A stretch of DNA of 55,239 bases. Origin: an uncultured Oscillospiraceae bacterium (GTDB lineage Bacteria; Bacillota; Clostridia; Oscillospirales; Oscillospiraceae). The stretch spans positions 1-55,239 of the forward strand of contig CATLHC010000007.1 in the NCBI GenBank assembly GCA_949948775.1, in the 5' to 3' direction. The translations under genes and the position numbers were made by a program. Within the stretch, counting starts at the first letter, position 1. Each line of letters starts with the position of its first letter. Of the stretch, positions 31,208 to 39,733 are shown piece after piece. Under the pieces are notes generated by a model, which searched no databases, was not told the DNA's origin, and saw nothing but the letters and a program-made list of their open reading frames with translations.

Positions 31208-32644
31208 ATGAGCACAAGAAAAAATCTGCTGTTTATTTTTGCCGACCAGTGGAGAGCGGATGCCATGGGCTATGCCCATGCCGATCCGGTGCGTACGCCC
31301 AACATGGACCGCTTCTGTGGAGACGCCACCTATTGTGACCACGCCTTCAGCACCTTCCCTGTCTGCTCTCCCCACCGGGCCAGCTTGATCACGGGCCGGT
31401 ATCCCCTGAGCCTGGGGTTCTTCACCAACTGCAAGGCCGGGCTGCCCCTACGGCTGCGGGATGAGGAGATCAGCATTGCCCAGGCGCTGGGGAAAGAGGG
31501 CTATCAGACGGCCTATATTGGGAAGTGGCATCTGGACGAGCCGGAGGTGAACCACGACCCCGCGCCCGCCTCCGGGGCCAGGGACTGGGACGCCTACACC
31601 CCGCCGGGGCCCCGCCGCCACGGCTTTGACTACTGGTACTCTTACGGCACCTATGATATGCACTTGACCCCCCACTACTGGCAGGACTCCCCCCAGATGA
31701 TCTGCCCCGGGGTGTGGTCGGTGGAGCACGAGACGGACAAGGCCATGGAGTATCTGAGCCAGGTGCGGGACAAGGACCGCCCCTTTGTGCTGTTCCTCTC
31801 CTGGAATCCGCCCCACAGCCACTACGACCAGGTGCCCCAGCGGTATCTGGACCTCTACCCCGATGTGGAGCTGAAGGACAACGTGATATTGGGCAATATC
31901 CACCACCACACCGGAGAACCGGCAAACTATACAGAGGAAGAACTGCGGCTGAACACCCGCCGGTACTACGCCGCCGTCAGCGGCCTGGACGACCAATTTG
32001 GGCGGCTGATGGATTTTATGCGGCGGGAAGGGCTGTATGAGGACACCGTCATCGTCCTCTCCTCCGACCACGGGGACATGATGGGCTCCCACGGCCTGAT
32101 GGGCAAGCACGTGTGGTATGAGGAGTCCATTCATATTCCGTTCGTGGTGCGAGCGGGAGGCGGTCACAAGCGGGTCTGCCGCACCTGCATTGCCAGCCAG
32201 GACATGATGCCCACCCTGCTGGGCCTGCTGGGCGCTGAGATCCCCGGCACGGTGGAGGGGGAGGACTGCTCTCAATACATCCTCACGGAGCGGGAGGACC
32301 TGGACCGGGTCAGCTATCTGTGCGCCTGCCCCGGCGGCGCGGCGGTGGTCAGGGAGTTTGAGGCGGCGGGGAAGGACCCGCTGGTGTACGGCTGGCGCGG
32401 GGTGCGCACCCAGACCCACACCTATGTCATGGAGCTGGGGTACAAGGTTCAGCCCGCTCCGGCGCGGTATCTGTACCACACCGCCCAGGACCCCCACCAG
32501 CGGCACCCGCTGGATCTGACCACACCGGAAAACAAGGCGCTGGCGAAGGAGCTGGAGGAATCGGTCCTGGGCTGGATGGAGCGGCAGAACGACCGGTTTG
32601 CCGAGCACTGGAGGAAGGAAGCGGCGAAGCTGGGGGACCTCTGA
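31208..32644 (+). CDS. Sulfatase (arylsulfatase family, Cys-type)
   Basis: A 478-residue sulfatase of the alkaline-phosphatase superfamily. Metal-binding FADQWRADAMG opens the protein. VCSPHRASLITGRYP is the formylglycine signature, with Cys53 as the residue to be oxidised. KWHLDEP, then HYDQV and SSDHGDMMGSHGLMGKHVWY provide further metal and substrate contacts. No signal peptide is seen, so it acts inside the cell on imported substrate. Cys-type enzymes in anaerobes are activated by the radical SAM enzyme anSME, which is not in this window. It converges on the GH88 operon, so it may desulfate uronate-containing oligosaccharides. Confidence 0.9.
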   Translation: MSTRKNLLFIFADQWRADAMGYAHADPVRTPNMDRFCGDATYCDHAFSTFPVCSPHRASLITGRYPLSLGFFTNCKAGLPLRLRDEEISIAQALGKEGYQTAYIGKWHLDEPEVNHDPAPASGARDWDAYTPPGPRRHGFDYWYSYGTYDMHLTPHYWQDSPQMICPGVWSVEHETDKAMEYLSQVRDKDRPFVLFLSWNPPHSHYDQVPQRYLDLYPDVELKDNVILGNIHHHTGEPANYTEEELRLNTRRYYAAVSGLDDQFGRLMDFMRREGLYEDTVIVLSSDHGDMMGSHGLMGKHVWYEESIHIPFVVRAGGGHKRVCRTCIASQDMMPTLLGLLGAEIPGTVEGEDCSQYILTEREDLDRVSYLCACPGGAAVVREFEAAGKDPLVYGWRGVRTQTHTYVMELGYKVQPAPARYLYHTAQDPHQRHPLDLTTPENKALAKELEESVLGWMERQNDRFAEHWRKEAAKLGDL

Positions 32645-32689
32645 CCCCTTGGACCTTGCCGCGGCCCTTTCCGCGAAAATGATTGCAAA

Positions 32690-32725
32690 AACTGCCCCGC
32701 GTATATCACGCGGGGCAGTTCTTTT
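32690..32725. terminator. Bidirectional terminator between sulfatase and discoidin-like gene
   Basis: AACTGCCCCGCG and CGCGGGGCAGTT form the stem, with TTCTTTTT on the plus strand and a TTTTGCAATC run on the minus strand. Confidence 0.9.
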
Positions 32726-32734
32726 TGTGTTTTG

Positions 32735-33526
32735 TCAGCCCTCCGTGCCCCAGGCCTCAAACTGGCTCAGCGCGGGGAAGGGGGAGGGACCCTCCGCCTG
32801 GATCAGCTCGCCCAGCTTCAGCCACTCCACCGTCCGGGGCTGGATGGGGAACACCTGTGGCTGGGCGGTCTTGACCAGGGTCAGGGTCTCGGCGCTGCCG
32901 TCGGAGAAGGTCACCCTGGCGCTGGTCCAGTAGTTGTCGTGGGGGAAGTCCGCCCGGAGGACCAGCCGCAGCTCGTCGATGGTGACGGGGCGGCCAAAGT
33001 TCAGCGTCCACTCCGCCTTGGGGTCCCGGTTGATGCCCCAGCTCTGATAGGGCCACTCGCCGTGGCTGGCGTTTTCACACACGCCGTCGATGGCGTTGTA
33101 GGACGCGAACACCGCCTCGCCCCGGGTCTCCACATTCGCCTTGCTGTGGGGGAAAAACCCGTTGTCCCCGTGCTGGTCGTAGGGGTTGAAGGCCAGGTTG
33201 CGGCGTGCGGCAATCTCATGGGGTTCCGCCAGACGGGCGCGGATCAGATGCCGGCTGCCGGTAAAGCACTTGGGCGAAAATACGATCCGGTCAGGTCCAA
33301 AGGGGATGTGATACCAGATCTCCCGCTCCGCGGCGTAAATGAGGGCCGGCGGAAGGCTGTCCTCAAACTGCACCACGCAGTAGCAGGGATGATCGCAGTC
33401 CAGCACGATGCTGTCCCCCTCCTGGTACGCGCCGGTGTAGACCAGGCTGACGCTTTTCGCGTCGGCCCCGGTCAGCATGGTGCGCCCCTGGCCGCTGATC
33501 ACCTTCAGCTTCAATGTATTCTCCAT
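32735..33526 (-). CDS. Discoidin (F5/8 type C)-like carbohydrate-binding protein
   Basis: A 263-residue protein. Residues about 135-263 resemble an F5/8 type C (galactose-binding-like) fold: NAIDGVCENASHGEWPYQSW, WTLNFGRPVTIDELRLVLR and NYWTSARVTFSDGS are typical for the jelly-roll strands. The first 130 residues have no clear match but look beta-rich. No signal peptide is visible, so it may act inside the cell, perhaps with the GH88 enzyme whose stop is 13 bases upstream. GGAGGA precedes the ATG. Similar proteins occur next to uronyl hydrolases, but their function is not known to me. Confidence 0.65.
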   Translation of the reverse strand: MENTLKLKVISGQGRTMLTGADAKSVSLVYTGAYQEGDSIVLDCDHPCYCVVQFEDSLPPALIYAAEREIWYHIPFGPDRIVFSPKCFTGSRHLIRARLAEPHEIAARRNLAFNPYDQHGDNGFFPHSKANVETRGEAVFASYNAIDGVCENASHGEWPYQSWGINRDPKAEWTLNFGRPVTIDELRLVLRADFPHDNYWTSARVTFSDGSAETLTLVKTAQPQVFPIQPRTVEWLKLGELIQAEGPSPFPALSQFEAWGTEG

Positions 33527-33539
33527 GACGGTCCTCCTA

Positions 33540-34751
33540 CTACCAATAGACGTTCCAGCCGGGGTTGAGCAGGCGGGTCAGGGCCTCCATGAAATAGTAG
33601 TCGCCCCAGATGACGCACTCGTCCACGCCCGCGTTTTTGCAGGTGTTGTAGGGGGTGGACTTGGCGTAGACGCCGTGGAGCAGCTGGCCGTTGGAGACGG
33701 CCGGGTCTGTGACCTGATAGCCCCGGATCAGGCTCCCCATTAGCTTTTTGGCGGCGGAGGTATAGAAGGCCGCGTCCTTCTCGGGAAGGTATTTGCTCAT
33801 CTCCAAAAAGCCGCAGGCCACGATGGCCGCGGAGGAGGAATCCCTGGGCTCTTCATTGTCTCCATTGCCGAAGCTCAGGTCCCAGTAGGGGCAGATGTCG
33901 TCGGGCAGATGGGTCAGGAAATAGCGGGAAACCCGCTTGAAGTAGTCAATGTACTCGGCGCGGCCGGTGTTCTTATAGGCGATGGCGGTGCCGTAAACGC
34001 CCCAGGCCTGTCCCCTGGCCCAGGCGGAGGCGTCCTTGTAGCCCTGGCAGGTGGCGCCATGGGAGAAGTTGCCCTCCGCGTCAAAGAAAATGGTGTGCCA
34101 GGTGGAGTCATCGTCGCGGACAACGTACTTCAGCGCGGTGGTGATATGGCTCTCCGCCACCTGGCGGTAACGGGGCTCCCCGGTGACCTCGGTGGCCCAG
34201 TACAGCAGGGGAATGTTCAGCAGGCAGTCGATGATCAGCCGCCGGTTGTCCACCGCGTTCATCTCGCCCCAGGCCTGGATATAGCCGCCGGCGGGCTGGA
34301 AGCGGGTCATCAGCTGGTCGGCCGCCTTGAGGGCGGCCTCTTTGGCGCGGGCGCTTCCCGTCAGCTTATAGGCCGCCACGCAGGAGGGGATATACAGAAA
34401 GCCCATGTCGTGATGGTCCACGCCCAGCTTCTTGTTGATACGGTCCAGATAGGTCTCGACCTGCTTGTCCCCGGCATCCTTCAGCCGGGCCTTCACGGAT
34501 TCGTCATTGGTGTTCTCGTAGGCCAGCCATACCTCGCCGGTCCAGAAGCCGCTGGTCCAGTCGTCGTCCCGGTAGGGGTTGCCGCCGGGAGTGTAGAAAT
34601 TGCCCTCGCTGTTGGCGTCGGGGAAATGGGCCTCAAAGGCGGGCATGTTTCGCAGCACCTGCTTGACACAGTGATCCATCGCCTGCCGCAGCTCGGGGAG
34701 CGTCGCCTCCTCATGGGCCATCACCTGTTCCAGTGTAATCCACTTGTTCAA
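33540..34751 (-). CDS. GH88 family unsaturated glucuronyl hydrolase
   Basis: A 403-residue alpha6/alpha6-barrel hydrolase. Glycoside hydrolase family 88 blocks include DDDWTSGFWTGEVWLAYE, DHHDMGFLYIPSC (catalytic Asp region), AVDNRRLIIDCLLNIPLLYW (second Asp) and WARGQAWGVYG. These enzymes remove the 4,5-unsaturated uronic acid left by polysaccharide lyases, through hydration of the double bond. I chose TTG at 34751 because GGAGGT stands 6 bases before it; the earlier TTG at 34772 would put that site inside the gene. No signal peptide, so intracellular. It follows the sugar ABC importer and precedes the discoidin-like gene. Confidence 0.87.
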   Translation of the reverse strand: MNKWITLEQVMAHEEATLPELRQAMDHCVKQVLRNMPAFEAHFPDANSEGNFYTPGGNPYRDDDWTSGFWTGEVWLAYENTNDESVKARLKDAGDKQVETYLDRINKKLGVDHHDMGFLYIPSCVAAYKLTGSARAKEAALKAADQLMTRFQPAGGYIQAWGEMNAVDNRRLIIDCLLNIPLLYWATEVTGEPRYRQVAESHITTALKYVVRDDDSTWHTIFFDAEGNFSHGATCQGYKDASAWARGQAWGVYGTAIAYKNTGRAEYIDYFKRVSRYFLTHLPDDICPYWDLSFGNGDNEEPRDSSSAAIVACGFLEMSKYLPEKDAAFYTSAAKKLMGSLIRGYQVTDPAVSNGQLLHGVYAKSTPYNTCKNAGVDECVIWGDYYFMEALTRLLNPGWNVYW

Positions 34752-34795
34752 GGCATTACCTCCAATTTTCAATTGCGGGATGATTTGCGATTTCC

Positions 34796-34825
34796 CCGCG
34801 GCGCCGGCCCCAGCCGGCGCCGCGG
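34796..34825 (-). promoter_or_regulatory. Intercistronic hairpin between permease and GH88 genes
   Basis: CCGCGGCGCCGGC and GCCGGCGCCGCGG form a very GC-rich 13-bp stem with a 4-base loop. The minus strand has only GGAAATC after it, so it may be a leaky terminator or an mRNA-stability element. Confidence 0.5.
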
Positions 34826-34857
34826 TTTCCCAGATTGGGAAGAGGTCTAAACCTCGA

Positions 34858-35733
34858 TCATCCCTTGACGCCGCCGGTCAGACCGCCGATGATGTACTTG
34901 CTCAGGAAAATATAGATGAGGAAGGTTGGGGCAAAGACGATCATGACCGAGGCAAACAGGCCGCTCCAGTCGCCGCTGAACTGCATCCCGTTGATCATGG
35001 AGAACAGGCCCAGGGCCACGGGGCGCAGCTTCTCGGAGTTGACGAACAGCAGGGACAGGAAATACTCGTTCCAGATGTTGATGAAGTTGAAGATGGTGAC
35101 GGTGATCAGCCCGCCCTGGGCCATGGGGAACACGATCTGCCAGAAGGCGCGTATGGGGTGGCAGCCGTCGATGCTGGCGGCCTCCTCGTAGGCCCTGGAC
35201 ACGCTGTCGAAGTAGGGCTGCAAAAAGATGGTGGTGTAGGGGACCTTGGTCCCCACGAACAGCGTGATCAGCACGATCCGGTTGGTCATCTCATCCTTCA
35301 GCAGTCCGGCCCGGGCGATAATCATGTACAGGGGGATGATGACCATGATGATGGGGACGCCGCTGGCGGCGGCCAGCCCGGTCTTGAGCAGGGTGGAGCC
35401 GGGGAAGCGGTGGCGGACCAGGACATAGGCGAAGGGCGCGCACAGCACGATCAGCAGGGTGCAGGAGATCACGGCGTAGACCAGGGAGTTGGCGAAGTAC
35501 ACCGAGACGTTGGAGCCGATCCAGGCGCGGCTGTAGTTCTCGAAATGCAGGCCGGTGGAGAAGTCAAAGATGGTCCCCCGGAAGATGTCCCCAGTGGTGG
35601 ACAGGGACGCGCCCACCACCCAGAACAGCACCACAAAGGTAAAGGAGACCCAGGTGGCCAAAACCAGATAGCCGGGGGCCAGCTTCAGCTGGCCGCGCAT
35701 ATTCAGGCCCTGGGAGCTTTTCTTTTTTGCCAT
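34858..35733 (-). CDS. Carbohydrate ABC transporter permease, MalG type
   Basis: A 291-residue permease with six hydrophobic helices. The start ATG at 35733 has GGAGGG 8 bases upstream; the much longer open frame upstream is the shadow of the partner permease. The coupling loop is EEAASIDGCHPIRAFWQIVF (EAA motif), and FNFINIWNEYFLSLL is a family block. The C-terminus IIGGLTGGVKG is typical of CUT1-family MalG/LacG proteins. Functions with the preceding permease and binding protein; the energising MsmX-type ATPase is not in the window and is presumably shared. Confidence 0.9.
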   Translation of the reverse strand: MAKKKSSQGLNMRGQLKLAPGYLVLATWVSFTFVVLFWVVGASLSTTGDIFRGTIFDFSTGLHFENYSRAWIGSNVSVYFANSLVYAVISCTLLIVLCAPFAYVLVRHRFPGSTLLKTGLAAASGVPIIMVIIPLYMIIARAGLLKDEMTNRIVLITLFVGTKVPYTTIFLQPYFDSVSRAYEEAASIDGCHPIRAFWQIVFPMAQGGLITVTIFNFINIWNEYFLSLLFVNSEKLRPVALGLFSMINGMQFSGDWSGLFASVMIVFAPTFLIYIFLSKYIIGGLTGGVKG

Positions 35734-35747
35734 TTGCTTCGCCCTCC

Positions 35748-36656
35748 TCACATTTCGATGTCGTCGTCCTTGATGGTCTTGTTGACCACAAAGAACATCA
35801 CGACGACGAAGATACACAGCATGACGCCGATGGCGGCGGCGCTGCCCGCGTCCCGGGTCACGCTGTCCGTGTTGGCCGCACCGAACAGCTTCTCGTACAT
35901 GTAGATCATGGGCACGATGGTGGAAGTGTCGGCGGTGATGGGGGAGAACAGCTTGGACCAGATGAAGAAGCCGGAGCAGCTGATGGCCCACATGGTCAGG
36001 TTGGTCTTGAAGATGCCCCGCAGCAGGGGCATGGTGACGTAGAAGAACTGCTGGACCTTGCTGGCGCCGTCGATGCTGGAGGCCTCGTAGATATCGGGGC
36101 TGATGCGCTCCATGCCGGACAGCCAGATCAGCATGTAGTGGCCGATGGTGCCGAAGCAGTAGGAGACCAGCAGCGCGGTAAACTTCATATCCGGCGACAG
36201 CCACTGGATATTTGCCAGAGACTCCAGGCCGATGGCCTTGAAGAAGTTGTGCAGGAAGCCGTAGGTGGAGTTGAACACATACTGGATCCACATGGTGGCC
36301 ATGGCCACGGCGGAGATGATGTTTGGCATGTAGATGACGGCCTGCCAGAAGCCCTTCAGCTTGACGCCGCTCTTCAGGATCGCGGCCATCAGCAGGGAGA
36401 CGCCCAGGGTGATGACGCCGCCGAGGAAGAAGATTTTCAGCAGATTGATCCAGCTGGTGCGGTACAGCGCGTTGCCCATCAGCGACTTGTAGTTGTCAAT
36501 GCCGTTGAATACCCAGCTGCTGAAGCTGTCGGTGATCTCCTGGATGGAGAAGAAGCTCATGAACACCGTGCGGATCACGGGGTACACGAAAATCGCCACA
36601 AACAGAATCGAAGCGGGCAGAGCAAAGGCGGCAATCATTGTTTTATTTCGTTTCAT
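35748..36656 (-). CDS. Carbohydrate ABC transporter permease, MalF type
   Basis: A 302-residue CUT1 permease. It opens with MKRNKTMIAAFALPASILFV and has six helices. The coupling loop reads DIYEASSIDGASKVQQFFYV, and MPLLRGIFKTNL follows. It ends 15 bases before the MalG-type start. Substrate is inferred only from context (GH88, sulfatase): a sulfated or unsaturated uronate oligosaccharide. Confidence 0.9.
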   Translation of the reverse strand: MKRNKTMIAAFALPASILFVAIFVYPVIRTVFMSFFSIQEITDSFSSWVFNGIDNYKSLMGNALYRTSWINLLKIFFLGGVITLGVSLLMAAILKSGVKLKGFWQAVIYMPNIISAVAMATMWIQYVFNSTYGFLHNFFKAIGLESLANIQWLSPDMKFTALLVSYCFGTIGHYMLIWLSGMERISPDIYEASSIDGASKVQQFFYVTMPLLRGIFKTNLTMWAISCSGFFIWSKLFSPITADTSTIVPMIYMYEKLFGAANTDSVTRDAGSAAAIGVMLCIFVVVMFFVVNKTIKDDDIEM

Positions 36657-36698
36657 TCTTGCAGCTCCTTTTTTTGCGCTCTTTTTTTGAATGGCAAT

Positions 36699-36740
36699 GA
36701 AAATGGCAGACAGGTCGGTTAAGAAATGTCTGCCATTTTC
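36699..36740 (-). promoter_or_regulatory. Intercistronic hairpin between binding protein and permease genes
   Basis: GAAAATGGCAGACA and TGTCTGCCATTTTC form a perfect 14-bp stem. On the minus strand a T-poor tail follows, then the permease start. Such hairpins often keep binding-protein mRNA more abundant than the permease mRNA. Confidence 0.65.
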
Positions 36741-36805
36741 ACGCGTGATTCAATTTCCGACCGGGATGGCTCTCGTGCGCCGTTCAGATAACCGCCGTTT
36801 TTAGA

Positions 36806-38134
36806 TTACGCCTGGGAAGCGGTCTCCATATTGGCGACGAACTGATCCGCGGTGATCAGACCGGCGTACAGCTTGGCCAGGTTCTCCTTCAGGGCGGGGG
36901 TGATGTTGGGGTTGTTCTCCAGGCCGCCGGAGACCGCGAAGATTTCGGTGCAGGCGTCGAAGTAGGGCTTGGCGTCGGCCAGCTGCTCGGGCCACTCGGT
37001 GTTGGCCTTGTCGATGGGCAGGCCCAGGGTGCCCTCGGCCAGCTTGGCGTCCCACTCGCCGCGGGTGATCTTGGAGATCAGGGCAAAGGCGGCCTCGGGG
37101 TTGTCGCACTTGTTGGTGATGGCGAAGGACTGGCAGCCGATGACCATGGCCTCGGTGCCGTTGATGCCGCCGTCCACCTCGGGGTAGTTGAAGAAGCCCC
37201 ACTCAAAGCTGTCGCCGGTGATGTTGCGCACCTCGTTGGGCAGCCAGGTACCGCATACGTACATCCCAATCATGCCGGTGGCGAACTCAGTGTTCTGGCC
37301 GGTGGGGAAGGCGTTGGAGGCCACCAGATCGGAGAAGTAGCCCTTGGAGGCCAGGCCCTCAAAGGCCTTGGCGGTGGTCAGCACCTCGGGGGTCTCAGCC
37401 CACAGGCCGTCGTTCACCACGGCCTTGACCTTGTCAGTGCCCAGCATACGGGCCAGATGGATGCCGAAGGCCTGGGGGGTGTAGGCGTCGTCGGTGGTCA
37501 TGGGGGTGATGCCCGCGTCCAGCAGTTTCTGGCAGACGGCCTCGAACTCCGCCCAGTTGGTGGGGACGCTCTCGATGCCCGCCTGACGGAACAGGGCCTT
37601 GTTGTAAAGGAAGCCGTTGCCCTTCATCTGGTAGGGGATCTCACGGGTCTTGCCGTCGGCGTAGTAGCTGCGGCACAGCTCCATCATGGCGGCGTTGCCG
37701 TCCTTCTCGTAGTCGGCGGCGGCCATCAGGTCCTCAACGGGCACGATGCGGTCGCCAAAGTTGGACTTGTTGCCCTGACCATCGAACATATCCACCTTCT
37801 GGTCGGCGTCCAGAGCCGGGATCAGGCCCTCCTTGATGCCGGTGCGGCCCTTGAACTGGAGGTCGACCTCCGCGCCGGTCTCAGCCATAAACTCGTTGAC
37901 GGCCTCAGTGATGATCTTGCCCTGGGTCTCGGTGGCCTCCCAGTTGGACCAGTAGACCAGCTTCACGCCGTCGTAGATCTTGTCGCCGCCGCCCTGTACG
38001 GGCGCGGACTCGCCGCTCTTGGACTCCTGGGCGGGGGCGCTCTCCTTGCCGGCGTCTCCGCTGCCGCAGGCAGCCATGGCCAGGATCATGACCAGAGCCA
38101 GCAGCAAGCTAAGCAGTTTCTTCATGTTCTTCAT
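36806..38134 (-). CDS. Carbohydrate-binding lipoprotein of the ABC importer
   Basis: A 442-residue extracellular solute-binding protein, family 1. The leader is KKLLSLLLALVMILAMAACG, with the lipid Cys at residue 24, followed by a Gly/Ser/Glu-rich linker. VKLVYWSNWEATETQGKII and later FATGMIGMYVCGTWLP are typical of CUT1 binding proteins. I chose the ATG at 38134, with GGAGG 8 bases upstream; this start lies 26 bases inside the upstream lacI gene. High expression is likely from the hairpin that follows. Ligand unknown. Confidence 0.9.
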   Translation of the reverse strand: MKNMKKLLSLLLALVMILAMAACGSGDAGKESAPAQESKSGESAPVQGGGDKIYDGVKLVYWSNWEATETQGKIITEAVNEFMAETGAEVDLQFKGRTGIKEGLIPALDADQKVDMFDGQGNKSNFGDRIVPVEDLMAAADYEKDGNAAMMELCRSYYADGKTREIPYQMKGNGFLYNKALFRQAGIESVPTNWAEFEAVCQKLLDAGITPMTTDDAYTPQAFGIHLARMLGTDKVKAVVNDGLWAETPEVLTTAKAFEGLASKGYFSDLVASNAFPTGQNTEFATGMIGMYVCGTWLPNEVRNITGDSFEWGFFNYPEVDGGINGTEAMVIGCQSFAITNKCDNPEAAFALISKITRGEWDAKLAEGTLGLPIDKANTEWPEQLADAKPYFDACTEIFAVSGGLENNPNITPALKENLAKLYAGLITADQFVANMETASQA

Positions 38135-39245
38135 TTTCTTGTCCTCCATTTTCATATAATTTTTTTGTGCGCTCGTAAAAGCGCAAATTGCTGCGGTAAA
38201 CCACATCCAAAGGGATATCAATAAACGTGTCCGGCTTGATGTGCTTGACCAGAGTGTCCACCAGTGTGCCCAGCCCCGTGTATCCCTTTGCGTAGGCGCC
38301 CTGGTCAATGACCAGCGTCAGCTCTCCATCGCGAAGATATTGGGCTGTGTACTCATTCAAATCCGTACCAATCCGTGCGAACCTTCGGCTGCTGCCCAGC
38401 TCACGGAACACCTTCACCGCCAGCCGCGTGTCCAAGCTGTTCTGGGCATAATACAGTACCACGTCCTCGTTCTCCCCAAAGGCCCGCAAAATGTTCTCCC
38501 GAACCACGCTGTCCGTTTCTTCGTCTTTCGGGTATCCGGGAATCGATAGGATTTTCAGCCCGGGTTTTGTCTTCGCCAGATACTTCTTGTAGGCCTGCAG
38601 CTTTTCCGTGTGAACCTTGGAATCCGTGCGGCCCTCCGTTATGAGGATCGTTCCCTCGTCGGGCGTGAGCGTGGTTGTGATTTCAGCGGCCAGCTCACCG
38701 ACGCAGGCCTGATACGCGGGAATACAGCAAACACCTTGTGGCTCCGTCATGATGTCGTCAATGACAAAGGTTTTGATCTTTAAGTCAACCAGCCGCTGAA
38801 GCTGTATCATGACCTCCGGCATTCTGGAGTAGGAGTACGCCAGTACGCCGGCGTATTCCTTCGGACCCGCGTCGGCAATGGATTTCAGAATCTGATACTC
38901 GTGCTGCTCGTCGTCGCAGATGTGTTCCTCAACGTCTATATTCAGATGGCGGGCTTCTTCGGCACATTTAGCTACACCTTTCCAAATGTTTGCAAAATAG
39001 CACCCGTCATCCTGGGGAACGATCACCGCGATCCGAAGGGTACGCCGCTTGATGGAGGCGGCCGCGTAGTTGATCTCATATCCCATCTCGCGGGCAGTGC
39101 CCAGAATTCTCTGACGCAGAGCATCCGTCATGCCCTCTTTTCCCGCCAGGGCGCGATGGACGGTGGTGGAGGAAATTCCCAGCTTTGCCGAGATATCTTT
39201 AATCGTAACTTTTCCTCCGGAAATACGACTGGATTGGCTGCTCAT
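38109..39245 (-). CDS. LacI family transcriptional regulator
   Basis: A 378-residue regulator. The N-terminal helix-turn-helix is VTIKDISAKLGISSTTVHRA with the hinge helix ending in NYAAASIKRR. The effector domain starts IAVIVPQDDGCYFANIWKGV and resembles periplasmic sugar-binding proteins of the xylose/ribose type (Peripla_BP_4), with residues such as ITEGRTDSKVH and VVLYYAQNSLDTR. I chose the ATG at 39245, preceded by GAGGTG. It is the first gene of the sugar-importer operon, and its last 26 bases overlap the binding-protein start. A perfect palindrome lies in its own leader, so autoregulation is likely. Confidence 0.9.
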   Translation of the reverse strand: MSSQSSRISGGKVTIKDISAKLGISSTTVHRALAGKEGMTDALRQRILGTAREMGYEINYAAASIKRRTLRIAVIVPQDDGCYFANIWKGVAKCAEEARHLNIDVEEHICDDEQHEYQILKSIADAGPKEYAGVLAYSYSRMPEVMIQLQRLVDLKIKTFVIDDIMTEPQGVCCIPAYQACVGELAAEITTTLTPDEGTILITEGRTDSKVHTEKLQAYKKYLAKTKPGLKILSIPGYPKDEETDSVVRENILRAFGENEDVVLYYAQNSLDTRLAVKVFRELGSSRRFARIGTDLNEYTAQYLRDGELTLVIDQGAYAKGYTGLGTLVDTLVKHIKPDTFIDIPLDVVYRSNLRFYERTKKLYENGGQENEEHEETA

Positions 39246-39347
39246 GCTCAGCACCTCACATCGTGGATTGTATAAGTCGTTTGGCCACACCTCCGAATTG
39301 AGTTAGGCGAATACGACGGGTGAAGCTTGCGTATTCGGTTTCTTTAC

Positions 39348-39405
39348 CGTTTGCGCAAACGTTTACTTACAAGATAATTGTAGCGCGCAGAATGGAATTT
39401 GTCAA
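39348..39405 (-). promoter_or_regulatory. lacI-operon promoter with LacI-type operator
   Basis: Minus strand: TTGACA (39400-39405), 17-base spacer, TACAAT (39377-39382). The perfect 14-bp palindrome CGTTTGCGCAAACG (39348-39361) lies near +10 to +23 and fits LacI-family operators. Bound repressor there would block the whole importer-GH88 operon. Confidence 0.8.
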
Positions 39406-39733
39406 CAAGGAATAATTCACTAATAAATTGTTACGAATTTGTGACTAATTGCCAAAAGGTCCGCAGGGGCGCCATCCCCTTGACGATGACCGGTGACGTC
39501 CAGGAGAGCCAATGCCGGCACAGCCGGTCCCTTTTCCCCGCTGGCCCGTATGTTTCGATTGGAGGCTTACCTGCATCTCTTTTTCGCAATTGTGAAATCG
39601 CGCTTCGAATCCCTTCATTTACGCATTTTGCTCTTTGACTTTGGACTGCTTATTCTTGAACAATGACACATGGTATCCACAGCCGAAAAAGACTGTGACC
39701 ATGAAACACAAGAGATGCAAGCAAAGAACAACC
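39406..39733. other. Intergenic region, no gene seen
   Basis: About 330 AT-richer bases between the lacI promoter and the end of the GH3 gene. I see no convincing gene, strong terminator or repeat. Confidence 0.4.
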
